DNA of 64,000 bases. It comes from Saccharibacillus sp. CPCC 101409. GTDB lineage: Bacteria > Bacillota > Bacilli > Paenibacillales > Paenibacillaceae. Location of the stretch: positions 205,986 to 269,985 of the forward strand of contig NZ_JAULSA010000007.1 of the NCBI RefSeq assembly GCF_030518235.1. The letters run 5' to 3'. The notes beneath the pieces are model-generated. The model was not told the DNA's origin and did not search any database. It saw only the letters and a list, made by a program, of their open reading frames with translations. Shown here piece by piece: positions 51,051 to 62,160 of the stretch. A program made the translations under genes and the position numbers. How positions within the stretch are numbered: position 1 is the first letter of the stretch; each line of letters begins with the position of its first letter.

Positions 51051-51097
51051 CGAATTAAAGAAACGCATACACAGCGAGTCTGCGGGAGGTATTTAAG

Positions 51098-51925
51098 ATG
51101 AGAAACAACAGAGCGGCGCGGTTGGCGAAAGCCGCGATCGTGACATCGCTTGCGGCCGGTCTGCTCTCCGCCTGCGGAGACGCGGGCGCCGTGGACCGCC
51201 AGAAGGACGATCCGCAGGAAACGGCCGATCCGCAGAAGGGCCCGGCCGAAACGACGCCGGAGAATCCGTTCGCGCAGGATCTTTTGCAGGCTACAGTAGA
51301 AACCCAAGGCGACAAAGATGTCGTAACCAATCCCGACTCCGTCCATGTGGTCGTCAACAAGCAGCGTTATCTGCCGGACGGTTACGAACCGGGCGACCTG
51401 GTCGTGCCGGACGTTCCGTTCTCGTTCGGGGGCACGGAAGAGAAAAGCCATATGCGCAAAGAAGCGGCGGGCGCGCTCAAGGAGCTGTTTGAAGGCGCGA
51501 AAGAAGCCGGCATCGATCTGTATGCGGTCTCCGGGTACCGTTCCTACAAGCGGCAGAAAAATATTTACGACTACAACGTATCGATCAAAGGCGTGGAAGA
51601 AACAAACAAAGTCAGCGCGATCCCCGGCACGAGCGAGCACCAGACGGGCCTTGCGATGGACGTGTCCGCGCTCAGCGTGTCCAACGAACTGGAGCAGAGC
51701 TTCGGCGAGACGAAAGAAGGCCGCTGGCTGGCCGCAAACGCGGCGCAGTACGGCTTCATCATTCACTATTTGCAGGGAAAAGAAGACATCACAGGCTATT
51801 CCTACGAGCCGTGGCACGTCCGCTACGTCGGCCGCGAACTGGCTCAGGCGGTATACGACAGCGGCCTGGCGCTCGAAGAATATCTCGACGCCGACCGCGC
51901 GCAGGCTTCGACCGGAACGAACTGA
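51098..51925 (+). CDS. VanY-type D,D-carboxypeptidase lipoprotein
   Basis: This 275-aa exported protein has signal-peptide lipobox LSAC (Cys26), an acidic linker, then an M15B peptidase domain. Zinc and catalytic motifs are intact: SGYRSYKRQ near 144, SEHQTGLAMD near 180-189, and EPWHVRY near 242. It should trim the terminal D-Ala from peptidoglycan stems. The start follows GGGAGG. No van regulatory genes are nearby, so a housekeeping cell-wall role is likely. Confidence 0.9.
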   Translation: MRNNRAARLAKAAIVTSLAAGLLSACGDAGAVDRQKDDPQETADPQKGPAETTPENPFAQDLLQATVETQGDKDVVTNPDSVHVVVNKQRYLPDGYEPGDLVVPDVPFSFGGTEEKSHMRKEAAGALKELFEGAKEAGIDLYAVSGYRSYKRQKNIYDYNVSIKGVEETNKVSAIPGTSEHQTGLAMDVSALSVSNELEQSFGETKEGRWLAANAAQYGFIIHYLQGKEDITGYSYEPWHVRYVGRELAQAVYDSGLALEEYLDADRAQASTGTN

Positions 51926-52047
51926 ACCGTCCGGGCGAGTTCAATCGGATCGGCATCGCGGCATCGGATTGAACGCTTTGGCTGCGCGGCCGACTCATGG
52001 ACGCCGCCAAACAACCGATTCGATCCAAACCGTCTCATCGAGCAAAC

Positions 52048-52098
52048 AAAAGAACCGTCAAATTCATTCTTCGGGAATGAATTCGACGGTTCTTTTTT
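52048..52098 (+). terminator. Terminator after the carboxypeptidase gene
   Basis: AGAACCGTCAAATTCATTC pairs with GAATGAATTCGACGGTTCT around TTCGG and runs into six Ts; one mismatch in the stem. Confidence 0.9.
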
Positions 52099-52164
52099 GC
52101 AAAAGGAAAGCACACCGGCCGTTTCCTGCGCTATCCGGATATCGGATATGCAGTTGGCCGATCG

Positions 52165-52365
52165 GCTTCATTGACGAAATGTCAACGTAGAAGCCGGAAA
52201 TCGGCCGATCGGACAGCTAGATTGTTTTTTCGTCAACGTAGAAGAGGCAAATCGATATATCGGCCCGCTAAAAAGCTTGCAGATTGCTTTTTCGGCAATG
52301 TAGCTCGTACGCCAACGAATTTACGACCTCTACATTGCTGAAAAGTCAATGTAGGATGCAGGGCG
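52165..52365. repeat. Second TACRTTGC hairpin array
   Basis: Units lie at about 52168, 52222, 52280 (forward, GATTGTTTTTTCGTCAACGT type) and 52338 (reverse, CTACATTGCTGAAAAGTCAA), about 57 bp apart. It is homologous to the array at 40126, with different inter-unit sequence. Confidence 0.75.
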
Positions 52366-52462
52366 CTGCTTATGAAGGGCGCTGCATGATCGGCGCTGCC
52401 TTCAAAGCTTTATGCTTTTACGGCTTTGTTCTATATAGCCCTGCTCAGCGACCCCGATTCGC

Positions 52463-53233
52463 CTACTCCTCGTGCAGATTCGGCTCCGCGTTCCCGGCGG
52501 CGGCGTGGGCGGCGCGCGCCGCGCGTTCTTCTTCCTCGCTCAGCGAGAGCACCTCGCTGCGCAGGCCCAGCATCTTGCTGTCGAGTTCGCCGGCGGCGCC
52601 GGCCGCGGACATCAGCTCGGCGGCCAGGTGCTCGGGAACGTTGCGGTCGTATTTGTACAGCAGAATATGCTCCAGGCTGGCCCAGAAATCCATCGCCAGC
52701 GTGCGCATCTGCACTTCGACGCGGACCCCGCACGTCCGGCCGCCGGATTCGACGGGCACGGACAGCAGCAGATGAAGACTGCGGTAACCGTTGGGTTTGG
52801 GATTCATGATATAGTCTTTGATCCAGAGAATGCGCAGATCGCCGCGCCGGCCGATCCGTTCGAGCAGCAGATAGATATCGGTTACAAAAGCGAACACGAT
52901 CCGGATGCCGGCGACGTCGTGAACGTGCTCCGCCAGATTGGCCGCGGTCGGTTCGAGTCCCATGCGCGACAGGTTGTCCAGGATGCTCGCGGGTTCCTTG
53001 ATCCGGGCTTTGACATGCTCGATCGGGCTGAAGCCCTCGTCGCTTTTCCATTCTTCGCGTATATGTTCGATTTCGGTTTTCAGATAGTCGAGTGCCTGCA
53101 CGTGCAGGCCGGGGATATGGACCCAGCGCTTGTCCGGGAACAGCTGCTTGCTTCCGGGCGCGCCGGCCGCTTCTTTCAGCGCTTCGCATTCCGCGTCTTC
53201 CGGCGGCGAAGGCCGATGGGTGTAGGTCGTCAA
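52463..53233 (-). CDS. Small alarmone synthetase (RelA/SpoT synthetase domain)
   Basis: This 256-aa single-domain (p)ppGpp synthetase has no HD hydrolase domain. The motifs are VKARIKEPASILDNL near 75-89, HDVAGIRIVF near 103-112, DYIMNPKPNGYRSLH near 140-154, and the catalytic EVQMRTLAMDFWASLEH near 172-188. It would transfer pyrophosphate from ATP to GDP or GTP during stress. The start is a TTG 8 nt after AGGAGA; no ATG is in a suitable place. The C-terminal 50 residues are an Ala/Glu/Arg helix, variable in this family. Confidence 0.88.
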   Translation of the reverse strand: MTTYTHRPSPPEDAECEALKEAAGAPGSKQLFPDKRWVHIPGLHVQALDYLKTEIEHIREEWKSDEGFSPIEHVKARIKEPASILDNLSRMGLEPTAANLAEHVHDVAGIRIVFAFVTDIYLLLERIGRRGDLRILWIKDYIMNPKPNGYRSLHLLLSVPVESGGRTCGVRVEVQMRTLAMDFWASLEHILLYKYDRNVPEHLAAELMSAAGAAGELDSKMLGLRSEVLSLSEEEERAARAAHAAAGNAEPNLHEE

Positions 53234-53536
53234 GTTGATCTTCTCCTAGAATGGGGCTTGGATTGTGGGATTGCCGTTTCTATTGTACACTGACAGACAT
53301 AAGGAAAGAAATGCCGCGAACAGCCGCAAATGCGGCGGAATCCGCTTTATTCTTGTAACCGAAACCATGGGCGGACGAATCCCGGACCGATTGAACGGCC
53401 GCCGGAGGCAGACTCCGTTTTGCGGCCTTTTCGCTCGCCGCCGCAATCGGGTAAAATAGAGGAAAGAACGGATCGGAACGCGGGGCTTCGGAAGCGGCAC
53501 GGAAGCTGCGCGGTTTGGACAGAGGAGGAGAACAAG

Positions 53537-54601
53537 TTGAACTTTTTGCAGCGGATCAAAGGCGGAGCGGAACGGGCTTCGGGACGCGCTCAGAGCGCGG
53601 TGGAAATCGGCAGGCTGAACAGCCATATTTCGGAGATTCAGCGCGAGATCGAGGTCCATCACCTGCGCATGGGACAAGTTTTTTACGAAAACTACAGAAA
53701 TCGCGATACCGCGCCGGCCGAAGAGGAAATCATGGAACTCTGCACGGTGTGCGATCTGCTGAGCGAGGAAGTCGCCGAGCTGCGGCAGAAAATCGTCGCT
53801 CTGCGCCGTCAGGAAGAGCAGCTGCTTCAAGCTCCGCAGCCGCAGCCTGCCGCCGCCGAACCGAAAAGCGAAGCGAGCGTTTCGCTCGACAAGACCGAAG
53901 AAGCCGGCAGCGGCCAAACCCGACGGGAGCGCCCCGACAAAACGATTGTCGAGCCGGAGCTTGAACCGGTCGAATCGCGTGCGGAAGTCGGGGAAGATGC
54001 GGACGCCGAAAATTATGCGGAAGCCGAAGAGTACGAAAATTACGAAAAAAGCGAACTGCGCGAAGAAAACGCGCGCGAGGCGGAGCGGGGCCGCGGCGGG
54101 GAGCGATTCGACCAACGTTCCGAAGAACGCGTCGAACTGCATGCCGACGAACGGCTGGTCGTAGGGCCGGAACGCGGCGGCGAGACGGAAGAAACGCTTG
54201 AGGAGCGCCAGCGCAGCGAACTGCGCGCGATCCGGGCCGAAGAACGGCGGAAGATGAAAGAAGCGGAGCAGGCGCAGATGCGGAGTGAATCCGAAGACTA
54301 CGAGCCCGAGCCTGAAGCCGGGCCGGAAGAAGAACCGGAGCCGCCGCGCGATCCGGAGTACGATCGCCGCCAGCGCGAACGCGAGGAGCGGGAGCAGGAA
54401 CGGCAGGACGAACTGGACCGCCTGATCGCTTCGTGGAACCGCGGAGTCGACCCGGTCGGCGAGGAACCCGTCTATGCGCCGGAGCGTGAAGAACGCGGTC
54501 CCCGCCGTCCGGTCGGCGAAGTGATTCGCTGCCAGGTATGCGGAAGTGGCTTGTCCAAAGGCTCCAAGTGGTGCCCGCACTGCGGTTCGGAGCAGGTTTG
54601 A
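53537..54601 (+). CDS. Coiled-coil, acidic protein with C-terminal zinc ribbon
   Basis: The 354-aa protein starts at a TTG 6 nt after AGGAGGAG. Residues 20-105 form a coiled coil (QREIEVHHLRMGQVFYEN, SEEVAELRQKIVALRRQEEQ). Residues 110-315 are highly acidic and Arg/Glu-rich disordered sequence. The end is a zinc ribbon, CQVCGSG...WCPHCGSEQV. Similar coiled-coil plus zinc-ribbon proteins are common in Paenibacillaceae, with no known function. The gene is divergent from the alarmone synthetase with 303 bp between the starts. Confidence 0.75.
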   Translation: MNFLQRIKGGAERASGRAQSAVEIGRLNSHISEIQREIEVHHLRMGQVFYENYRNRDTAPAEEEIMELCTVCDLLSEEVAELRQKIVALRRQEEQLLQAPQPQPAAAEPKSEASVSLDKTEEAGSGQTRRERPDKTIVEPELEPVESRAEVGEDADAENYAEAEEYENYEKSELREENAREAERGRGGERFDQRSEERVELHADERLVVGPERGGETEETLEERQRSELRAIRAEERRKMKEAEQAQMRSESEDYEPEPEAGPEEEPEPPRDPEYDRRQREREEREQERQDELDRLIASWNRGVDPVGEEPVYAPEREERGPRRPVGEVIRCQVCGSGLSKGSKWCPHCGSEQV

Positions 54602-54801
54602 CCGGTTAAGGATATAGACGGCCGCTCGGCCGCGTTTCCGCTTTTTTTCGGTCCGCGGACGGAGAAAGCGGAAGCGCGTCGGCCGATACAAGCGGAGAAT
54701 GAAACGTTTTGCCGACTGGTCCGTATAAAGAAGACAAGGTTGGAATGTGAATTTAGGTTCAAAGTTTGCCGACCAGTTTATTTGCGAAAGGATGACATAT
54801 A

Positions 54802-55107
54802 ATGGAATGTATCGTTCGTTTTGAAGTCATGCACGGAGAAGCAGCTAAAGACCTGAGAGGCCTGATTATTCTGGGCAAAGATGAACGGCCGACCGAAGAC
54901 CAATTTCTGAAAATGTTCGCCCGCATGGGTTATAACGTACGTCTGGACGATGCCGAGCAGCTGCTGTTCAAACCGGTCGATCCGTCCAGCGAGATTCGCT
55001 GGCTGCGCATTCGCGAGCTGGACTCCGGCGAAGAGAAAACGACCGAAGACCGCGACCTGAAGTCGATTATCGGGAACCTTCTTCCTAACCAGAACCGTCC
55101 GATTTAA
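54802..55107 (+). CDS. Conserved-looking small protein, unknown function
   Basis: This compact, soluble 101-aa alpha/beta protein (MECIVRFEVMHGE, LIILGKDERPTEDQFLKMFARMGYNV, EIRWLRIRELDSGEE) follows AAAGGATG. Hydrophobic and charged residues alternate as in a folded domain, so it is probably real. I do not recognise a family. Upstream, the direct repeat TTTGCCGAC at about 54710 and 54767 may be a regulator site. Confidence 0.6.
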   Translation: MECIVRFEVMHGEAAKDLRGLIILGKDERPTEDQFLKMFARMGYNVRLDDAEQLLFKPVDPSSEIRWLRIRELDSGEEKTTEDRDLKSIIGNLLPNQNRPI

Positions 55108-55110
55108 AAG

Positions 55111-55208
55111 TTTGTCTCACTTCAATAGCAGTCTTTCGTTCGCCCGGGCTGCACACGGTTTAGGCATGATTCCGTCGGGCGGAACCGAACCTCCGATTGA
55201 GACAAGCC
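55111..55208. mobile_element. CTTGTTTCA-type element, copy 2
   Basis: Inverted ends TTTGTCTCA and TGAGACAAG flank GCACACGGTTTAGGC, the reverse complement of the core at 40833. Total length is 98 bp against 96 bp in copy 1. Confidence 0.65.
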
Positions 55209-55212
55209 TTAA

Positions 55213-56940
<1,728 letters not shown>

Positions 56941-57039
56941 CCGGCCGCCGAAGCTGAAACGTACCGCACGGATTGGACGGCATCAAGAACGTCATCAAGC
57001 AGAACCATAATCAGAATGTCTGGGGAGGAATACCGTTCC

Positions 57040-58473
57040 ATGAGTACGGACCGCATTTTTCAGAAAAACCGCCATCCGATGAAAACTTTCTCGCTCGGCA
57101 TGCAGCACGTGCTGGCGATGTACGCGGGCGCGATCGTCGTGCCGATGATCGTCGGCAACGCGATCGGCATGACGCCGGAGCAGCTCACGTACCTGATCGC
57201 GATCGACCTGCTGGCCTGCGGCGTCGCGACGCTGATGCAGGTGTGGGGGAACCGCCTGTTCGGAATCAAGCTGCCGGTCGTGCTCGGCTGCGCGTTCCAG
57301 GCCGTGTCGCCGATGATTATGATCGGCAATACCGACGGCCTCGGCATCTCGGCGATCTACGGCGCGATTATCGCGTCGGGTTTGTTCATCTTCTTGTTTT
57401 CCGGCTTGTTCGGCCAGCTGATCCGCTTGTTCCCGCCGATCGTCACGGGTTCCGTCGTCACGATCATCGGCGTAACGCTGATCCCGACCGCCATGACCAA
57501 CCTCGGCGGCGGACAGGGAGCGGAAGACTTCGGCAGCCTGCCGAATCTCGCGCTCGGCTTCGGCGTACTGATCTTTATCGTGCTGCTGAACCGGCTGTCC
57601 ACCGGATTTATCCGCTCCATCTCGATCCTGATCGGTCTCGTCGCGGGAACGGCCGTCGCCGCCTTTATGGGCAAAGTCGACTTCTCGCCGGTGGCTGACG
57701 CCGGCTGGTTCCACGCCGTGCTGCCGTTCCACTTCGCGGCGCCGACGTTCCATCTCAGCGCCATCCTGACCATGATCCTCGTCGCGATCGTCAGCGTCGT
57801 GGAATCGACGGGCGTATTCATGGTACTCGGCCGCATCGTCGGCCGCGATATCGGCTCGAAGGAGCTTGCGCGCGGCTACCGCGCCGAAGGACTTGCCATC
57901 ATGCTGGGCGGGATCTTCAACTCGTTCCCGTACACGACCTATTCGCAGAACGTCGGCCTGGTGCAGATGAGCCGCGTGAAGACGCGCGACGTGGTCGCCG
58001 TCGCCGGCATCCTGCTGGTGATCGTCGGCTTCGTGCCGAAGATCGCCGCCACCGCGCAGCTGATCCCCGCCTCGGTGCTCGGCGGCGCGATGGTCGCGCT
58101 GTTCGGCCTCGTGCTCTCGTCCGGCGTGCGCGTGCTCGGCGACCAGGTCGACCTGTCCCGCCACGAGAACCTGTTTATTATCGCCTGCTCCGTCGGCATG
58201 GGCCTCGGCGTCTCGGTCGTGCCCGGCCTGTTCGCCGGCCTGCCCGAGGAGCTGCGCATCCTCGTGGACAACGGCATTATCGCCGGCAGCTTCACGGCGA
58301 TCATTATGAACCTGCTGTTTAACGGCCTGGGCGAGAAGAACGCCCACCTCAAGATCACCGGCGACGACGGCGTGTTCGGCGGCGCGGAAGAAACTTCCGA
58401 TCCGGCCGCCGGTCCGGCGGGCGCTTCGAAGACTTCGTCCGCGCAGAAAAACGGCGTCGGCAGCGCGGTCTGA
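57040..58473 (+). CDS. pbuX: Xanthine/uracil permease (NCS2 family)
   Basis: This 477-aa membrane transporter has about 14 hydrophobic helices. The NCS2 motif region reads SVVESTGVFMVLGRIVGRDI followed by GGIFNSFPYTTYSQNVGLVQMSRVKTRDVV, with the conserved QNVG. In the xpt-pbuX operon it imports xanthine by proton symport. GGGGAGGA is 10 nt upstream. The C-terminal 40 residues are a disordered tail. Confidence 0.93.
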   Translation: MSTDRIFQKNRHPMKTFSLGMQHVLAMYAGAIVVPMIVGNAIGMTPEQLTYLIAIDLLACGVATLMQVWGNRLFGIKLPVVLGCAFQAVSPMIMIGNTDGLGISAIYGAIIASGLFIFLFSGLFGQLIRLFPPIVTGSVVTIIGVTLIPTAMTNLGGGQGAEDFGSLPNLALGFGVLIFIVLLNRLSTGFIRSISILIGLVAGTAVAAFMGKVDFSPVADAGWFHAVLPFHFAAPTFHLSAILTMILVAIVSVVESTGVFMVLGRIVGRDIGSKELARGYRAEGLAIMLGGIFNSFPYTTYSQNVGLVQMSRVKTRDVVAVAGILLVIVGFVPKIAATAQLIPASVLGGAMVALFGLVLSSGVRVLGDQVDLSRHENLFIIACSVGMGLGVSVVPGLFAGLPEELRILVDNGIIAGSFTAIIMNLLFNGLGEKNAHLKITGDDGVFGGAEETSDPAAGPAGASKTSSAQKNGVGSAV

Positions 58474-58537
58474 CGCGCCCGAACGCCCGGCTTCGACTGC
58501 CGCCGCGCGGCGAAGCCGAAGAACGTTAAATATCCGG

Positions 58538-58581
58538 AAAAGCCCGACCCCTGCGCGTTCTCGCGGGGATCGGGCTTTTTT
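58538..58581 (+). terminator. Terminator of the xpt-pbuX operon
   Basis: AAAGCCCGACCCC pairs with GGGGATCGGGCTTT, T-rich tail, about 65 bp after the stop. Confidence 0.9.
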
Positions 58582-58681
58582 GCGCGGGGAGAACATCAGG
58601 GAATTGGGAGAGCGGAGAAAAGAAGGTTGCGCTCGCGCAGCATCTCCGCCCGCCGCTCGATGACCGCTCCCGCCGCATCTT

Positions 58682-59287
58682 CTACTTCTCCCCGTTCCCG
58701 CCCGTCAGCTCGAACGACTGCTCGATCCGCGGCAGGGTGTCGGCCAGCGCTTTGTACGTATCGGAAGCTTCGTCGTCGGCCGGATCGTATTGGACGTCGG
58801 CCGGATGCAGCAGCAGATAAGCGCTGCCGTCTTGACGGCCCAGCTCGGTGATCGGAATCTGTTCTTCGATCTCCTGCCTGCTGCCGTCCCAGTAATCTTC
58901 CGGCCAGACGGAGATCTGGAACACGACTCCGCCGAAACTCGACGCTTTTTTGGAGATGAAGTTCACGTTGGTCCCGCCGTTGTCCAGCTTTATATTTTCA
59001 ACGGTGTACGCTTTGTACCAGACATCGGGCAGCACCAGCGTAAACCCGAACTCTTCGTTGGTGTACGGGATGCCGGAATCTTCTTCGATCGTCGGAGTTT
59101 GTTCGCCGCTTTCCGCGGCCGGCTGCTGCGTTTGTTCTTTTTTCGCCGTCGCCGTCGTTTGTTCGACGACCTTCGTTCGCGTTTCCGCTTTTTCCGAAGA
59201 CGCTGTTTGCGAGCAGCCGGTCCCGCCCAGCGCGATCAGGCCCGCCGCGAGCAGAATGCCGATTTGTTTTTTCGCCGCTTGATTCAT
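58682..59287 (-). CDS. Lipoprotein of unknown function
   Basis: The 201-aa protein starts 7 nt after AAGGAGG. Signal peptide and lipobox GTGC (Cys25; a Gly-Thr-Gly-Cys variant) are followed by a Thr/Gln/Glu-rich linker (residues 26-75). A compact domain then follows (GIPYTNEEFGFTLVLPDVWYKAYTVEN, GGVVFQISVWPEDYWDG, SAYLLLHPADVQYDP). The TNEEFGFTLVLPDVWY start resembles PsbP-like lipoprotein domains found in Gram-positive bacteria. The function is unknown. It is divergent from the GH13 gene. Confidence 0.78.
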   Translation of the reverse strand: MNQAAKKQIGILLAAGLIALGGTGCSQTASSEKAETRTKVVEQTTATAKKEQTQQPAAESGEQTPTIEEDSGIPYTNEEFGFTLVLPDVWYKAYTVENIKLDNGGTNVNFISKKASSFGGVVFQISVWPEDYWDGSRQEIEEQIPITELGRQDGSAYLLLHPADVQYDPADDEASDTYKALADTLPRIEQSFELTGGNGEK

Positions 59288-59511
59288 ATCGATTCCTCCT
59301 TGCTGCGATTGGATTGACGAGCTTCTGTAAGACATAGACCCGCGGCGGCGATAAAAAGTTGTAAAAAGCGAAAAACGGGGCCGTATCGACATTTCTCGCC
59401 GCCCCTCCCTATAAATTTGAAAGAAACCTCCCTGCATCTGGTTACAATAACAGTAGAGAACAAACGAATGCGCACGGACCACACTACTATTCTCCCCGGG
59501 GTGACGGAAGC

Positions 59512-61200
59512 ATGAACAAGAAATGGTGGAAAGAAAGCGTCATATATCAGATTTATCCGATCAGCTTCAAAGATACGACAGGCGACGGCAAAGGCGATCT
59601 GCGCGGCATCATCGAGAAATTGGACTACCTCCAGGAGCTCGGCGTGGACGCGGTCTGGATCTGTCCGATTTATACGTCTCCGGATTACGATAACGGCTAC
59701 GACATCAGCGACTACTACGGCATCGACCCCAAGTACGGCACCATGGACGACTTCGACGAGCTGCTGCAAAAAGCGCACGCCCGCAATATCCGCATCATCA
59801 TGGACCTGGTGCTCAACCACAGTTCCCATCTGCATGAATGGTTTATCGAAGCTTCGGCGTCCAAAGACAATCCCAAGCGGGACTACTACATCTGGCGCGA
59901 ACCGAAGGAAAACGGCGGCTACCCGAACAACTGGGAATCGTATTTCAGCGGCTCGGTGTGGGAATTCGACGAACGGACGCAGGAATACTACATGCACCTG
60001 TACGCGAAGGAGCAGCCCGACCTGAACTGGGAAAACGACGAGGTGGTGCGCGAGCTGCACGACATGGTGAAGTGGTGGCTGGAAAAAGGCGTGGACGGCT
60101 TCCGTTTCGACGCCATCTCGCATATCGTCAAAGCCGAAGGTCTGCCCGACGCGGACAATCCGCAGAACCTTCCGGTGGTGCAGGCGTATCACTTTTTCTC
60201 CAATCTGGACAAGGTGCATTATTTCCTGCGGACGCTGAACGAGGACGTGCTGGACTTCTACGACATCATGAATGTGGGCGAAGTGTCCGGTCTGGGGCCC
60301 GAGCAGGCGCTGGATTACGTGGGGGAAGGACGCAACGAGCTGGATATGATTTTTCAGTTTGAGCATATGTTCCTCGACGCGAAATCAGGAGGCACCGGCA
60401 AATGGGACATCAAGCCGTGGACGCTGATCGACCTCAAGAAGATCATGAGCCGCTGGCAGACCGTTCTGCACAAAAAAGGCTGGAACGCCAACTATATGAG
60501 CAACCACGACCAGCCCCGCCAGGTGTCGCGTTTCGGCAGCGACGGCGATTACCGCGTGCGTTCGGCCAAGATGCTGGGGACGTTCCTGCATACGCTCCAG
60601 GGAACGCCGTACATCTACCAGGGCGAAGAGATCGGCATGACCAACGTGCATTTCGATTCGATCGACCAGTATCGCGACGTGGAAACGCTGAATTACTACA
60701 AGCAGTGCAAGCAGAAAGGCATGGAAGAGCGGGAGATCATGGAGCGCATCTGGAAAAAAAGCCGCGACAACGCCCGGACGCCGATGCAGTGGAGTTACGA
60801 GGAGCACGCGGGCTTTACCGACGGCGAGCCGTGGATGAACGTCAATCCGAACTACGGCAAGATCAACGTCGAAGCGGCGCGCAAAGACCCGGATTCGATC
60901 TTCCACCATTACCGCAAACTGATCGCCCTGCGCAAAAAGCACGAAGTGCTGGTCTACGGCGATTACCGCCTGCTGCTGCCGCTGCACGAGGAGATCTACG
61001 CGTTTGTGCGGACGTGGGAAGAAGAAAAGCTGCTGGTGGTGCTGAACTTCTTCAGCGGCACGCCTTCGTTCGAATGGCCGGAGGATCTGCGCGAGAAAAA
61101 AGCGGAGCTGCTGATCGCGAACTACGAGCCGCTGGCGGACGAGGATTTGCACCATTTGACGCTGCGGCCTTATGAGGCGCGGGTTTATAAGTTGACTTGA
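59512..61200 (+). CDS. GH13 alpha-glucosidase (oligo-1,6-glucosidase-like)
   Basis: This 562-aa cytosolic GH13 enzyme has WWKESVIYQIYPISFKDT at the N-terminus, region I DLVLNHSS, nucleophile Asp200 in FRFDAISH, acid/base Glu257 in MNVGEVSG, and Asp333 in MSNHDQPR. Length and N-terminal motif fit subfamily GH13_31/29 (oligo-1,6-glucosidase, alpha-glucosidase, or trehalose-6-phosphate hydrolase). No PTS transporter or TreR is adjacent, so the first two are likelier. The upstream site (GGGGTGACGG) is modest. It is monocistronic, ending at the hairpin at 61207. Confidence 0.9.
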   Translation: MNKKWWKESVIYQIYPISFKDTTGDGKGDLRGIIEKLDYLQELGVDAVWICPIYTSPDYDNGYDISDYYGIDPKYGTMDDFDELLQKAHARNIRIIMDLVLNHSSHLHEWFIEASASKDNPKRDYYIWREPKENGGYPNNWESYFSGSVWEFDERTQEYYMHLYAKEQPDLNWENDEVVRELHDMVKWWLEKGVDGFRFDAISHIVKAEGLPDADNPQNLPVVQAYHFFSNLDKVHYFLRTLNEDVLDFYDIMNVGEVSGLGPEQALDYVGEGRNELDMIFQFEHMFLDAKSGGTGKWDIKPWTLIDLKKIMSRWQTVLHKKGWNANYMSNHDQPRQVSRFGSDGDYRVRSAKMLGTFLHTLQGTPYIYQGEEIGMTNVHFDSIDQYRDVETLNYYKQCKQKGMEEREIMERIWKKSRDNARTPMQWSYEEHAGFTDGEPWMNVNPNYGKINVEAARKDPDSIFHHYRKLIALRKKHEVLVYGDYRLLLPLHEEIYAFVRTWEEEKLLVVLNFFSGTPSFEWPEDLREKKAELLIANYEPLADEDLHHLTLRPYEARVYKLT

Positions 61201-61206
61201 GTCTGG

Positions 61207-61238
61207 AAAGAGCCTTCCCGGGTCCGGGGAGGCTCTTT
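61207..61238 (+). terminator. Terminator of the GH13 gene
   Basis: AAAGAGCCTTCCC and GGGGAGGCTCTTT pair with one mismatch. A closely related hairpin recurs at 61954. Confidence 0.8.
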
Positions 61239-61372
61239 GGGTATGGCTGGAAAGTCCTATTCGTGGAAGAAGCTTGGCGCTGCGGGAGAAAGTCTTTAGC
61301 GTAGGCTTCCGAGGCGACTTTCTTCGAAAGTCTTTAGGTCGCATGTTGAAATCGGGAAGATGGATTAGGGCG

Positions 61373-61519
61373 TGTTTTAAAACTTCGAAGGCGTGCCGGG
61401 GCGCGTCGAGAAAATGCGGCGTCGCTGTTGAATGAATCGTACACGCTTTAGGTACGATTCATGTTGAGGGCGAAAAGGCAGGCAAAAATGCACTTCCTTA
61501 AGTTTTGAGACACGCCTCA
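61373..61519. mobile_element. MITE-like element, ~147 bp
   Basis: AGGGCGTGTTTTAAAACTTC and AAGTTTTGAGACACGCCT are terminal inverted repeats. The interior hairpin AATCGTACACGCTTTAGGTA closes on GATT. Its reverse complement matches 17448-17644, including GAAGTGCATTTTTGCCTGCC-like and CGCCCCGGCACGCCTTCG segments. Confidence 0.65.
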
Positions 61520-61543
61520 GTACTTTGTCACCCTTCAAATGGC

Positions 61544-61639
61544 GGGTTTACGCTTGGCTGAAAGGCACGCGCTTCAAGCGCGACTCCGCCCTGAGACTTC
61601 GTACACGGGTCAGGTACGAATCTGAGCCAAGCGTAACCC
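61544..61639. repeat. 96-bp structured repeat, copy 2
   Basis: The outer stem GGGTTTACGCTTGGCT pairs with AGCCAAGCGTAACCC (one bulge). The two inner hairpins, on ACGCGCTTCAAGCGCG and TTCGTACACGGGTCAGGTAC, match copy 1 at 12790. Confidence 0.75.
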
Positions 61640-61666
61640 TACATTCATCCGGGACAAGGTAGTAGA

Positions 61667-61954
61667 TTCGATTGGAAAGGAGTGCCGGGGAAAAGGATGG
61701 AGAAATAAAGCGAACGGCAGGAAGAATTTAAAATAGCTGCGTATAGGTCCTTATTCCGGCTTAATCTTACGTTTTCGAGAAAATAACTGCGCTGATACAA
61801 TTATTTCGAGCTTTTTCGCTTCGATTCGGCTTTTGCCTCCCGAATAGTTGCACCAGCGTCGCTATTTGAAGAAACCGAAGCGTTTCGTCCTAAATAAATG
61901 TACCTGCGCGGCTATTTTTCGTTTGGAACCCTATCCGGCTTTCTCGACACCCTG
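61667..61954 (+). repeat. 288-bp AAATAG-array repeat, copy C
   Basis: It has the same boundaries as copies A and B (TTCGATTGGAAAG to CGACACCCTG). Four units (for example AAATAAATGTACCTGCGCGG, then CTATTT) lie between 61732 and 61917. Like-sequence terminators stand before (61207) and directly after it (61954). Confidence 0.82.
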
Positions 61955-61984
61955 AGCCTTTCCTTTGACGGAAAGGCTCTTTTA
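61954..61984 (+). terminator. Terminator-like hairpin abutting the 288-bp repeat
   Basis: GAGCCTTTCC pairs with GGAAAGGCTC around TTTGAC, with TTTTA after it. It resembles the GH13 terminator at 61207, with compensated differences in the stem. Confidence 0.75.
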
Positions 61985-61998
61985 GTGGAGAGAAGAGG

Positions 61999-62040
61999 GA
62001 AAAGCAGCCCGGCTTCCTCGGGAGGCGAGGGAGCCGGGCT
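61999..62040 (-). terminator. Terminator of the glycosyltransferase gene
   Basis: On the minus strand AGCCCGGCTCCCTC pairs with GAGGAAGCCGGGCT and is followed by GCTTTTCCC, about 110 bp beyond the stop. Confidence 0.75.
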
Positions 62041-62089
62041 GAGGGATCGGAAGTCTCGCGCTGCTTATGGCTGCGCGGGAACTCGGACC

Positions 62090-62160
62090 GGGAACAGATC
62101 AGGATCAGACCGGAATCAGATCAGAATCAGAACAAGATCGGACCGGAATCAGACCGGGAG
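62090..62160 (+). repeat. Short GATCAGACCGGAATCA tandem repeats
   Basis: Degenerate tandem copies of GGAATCAGATCAGA and GATCGGACCGGAATCA-like words fill about 70 bp and reach the 3' end of the glycosyltransferase gene. They form a simple-sequence tract likely to vary in length. Confidence 0.6.
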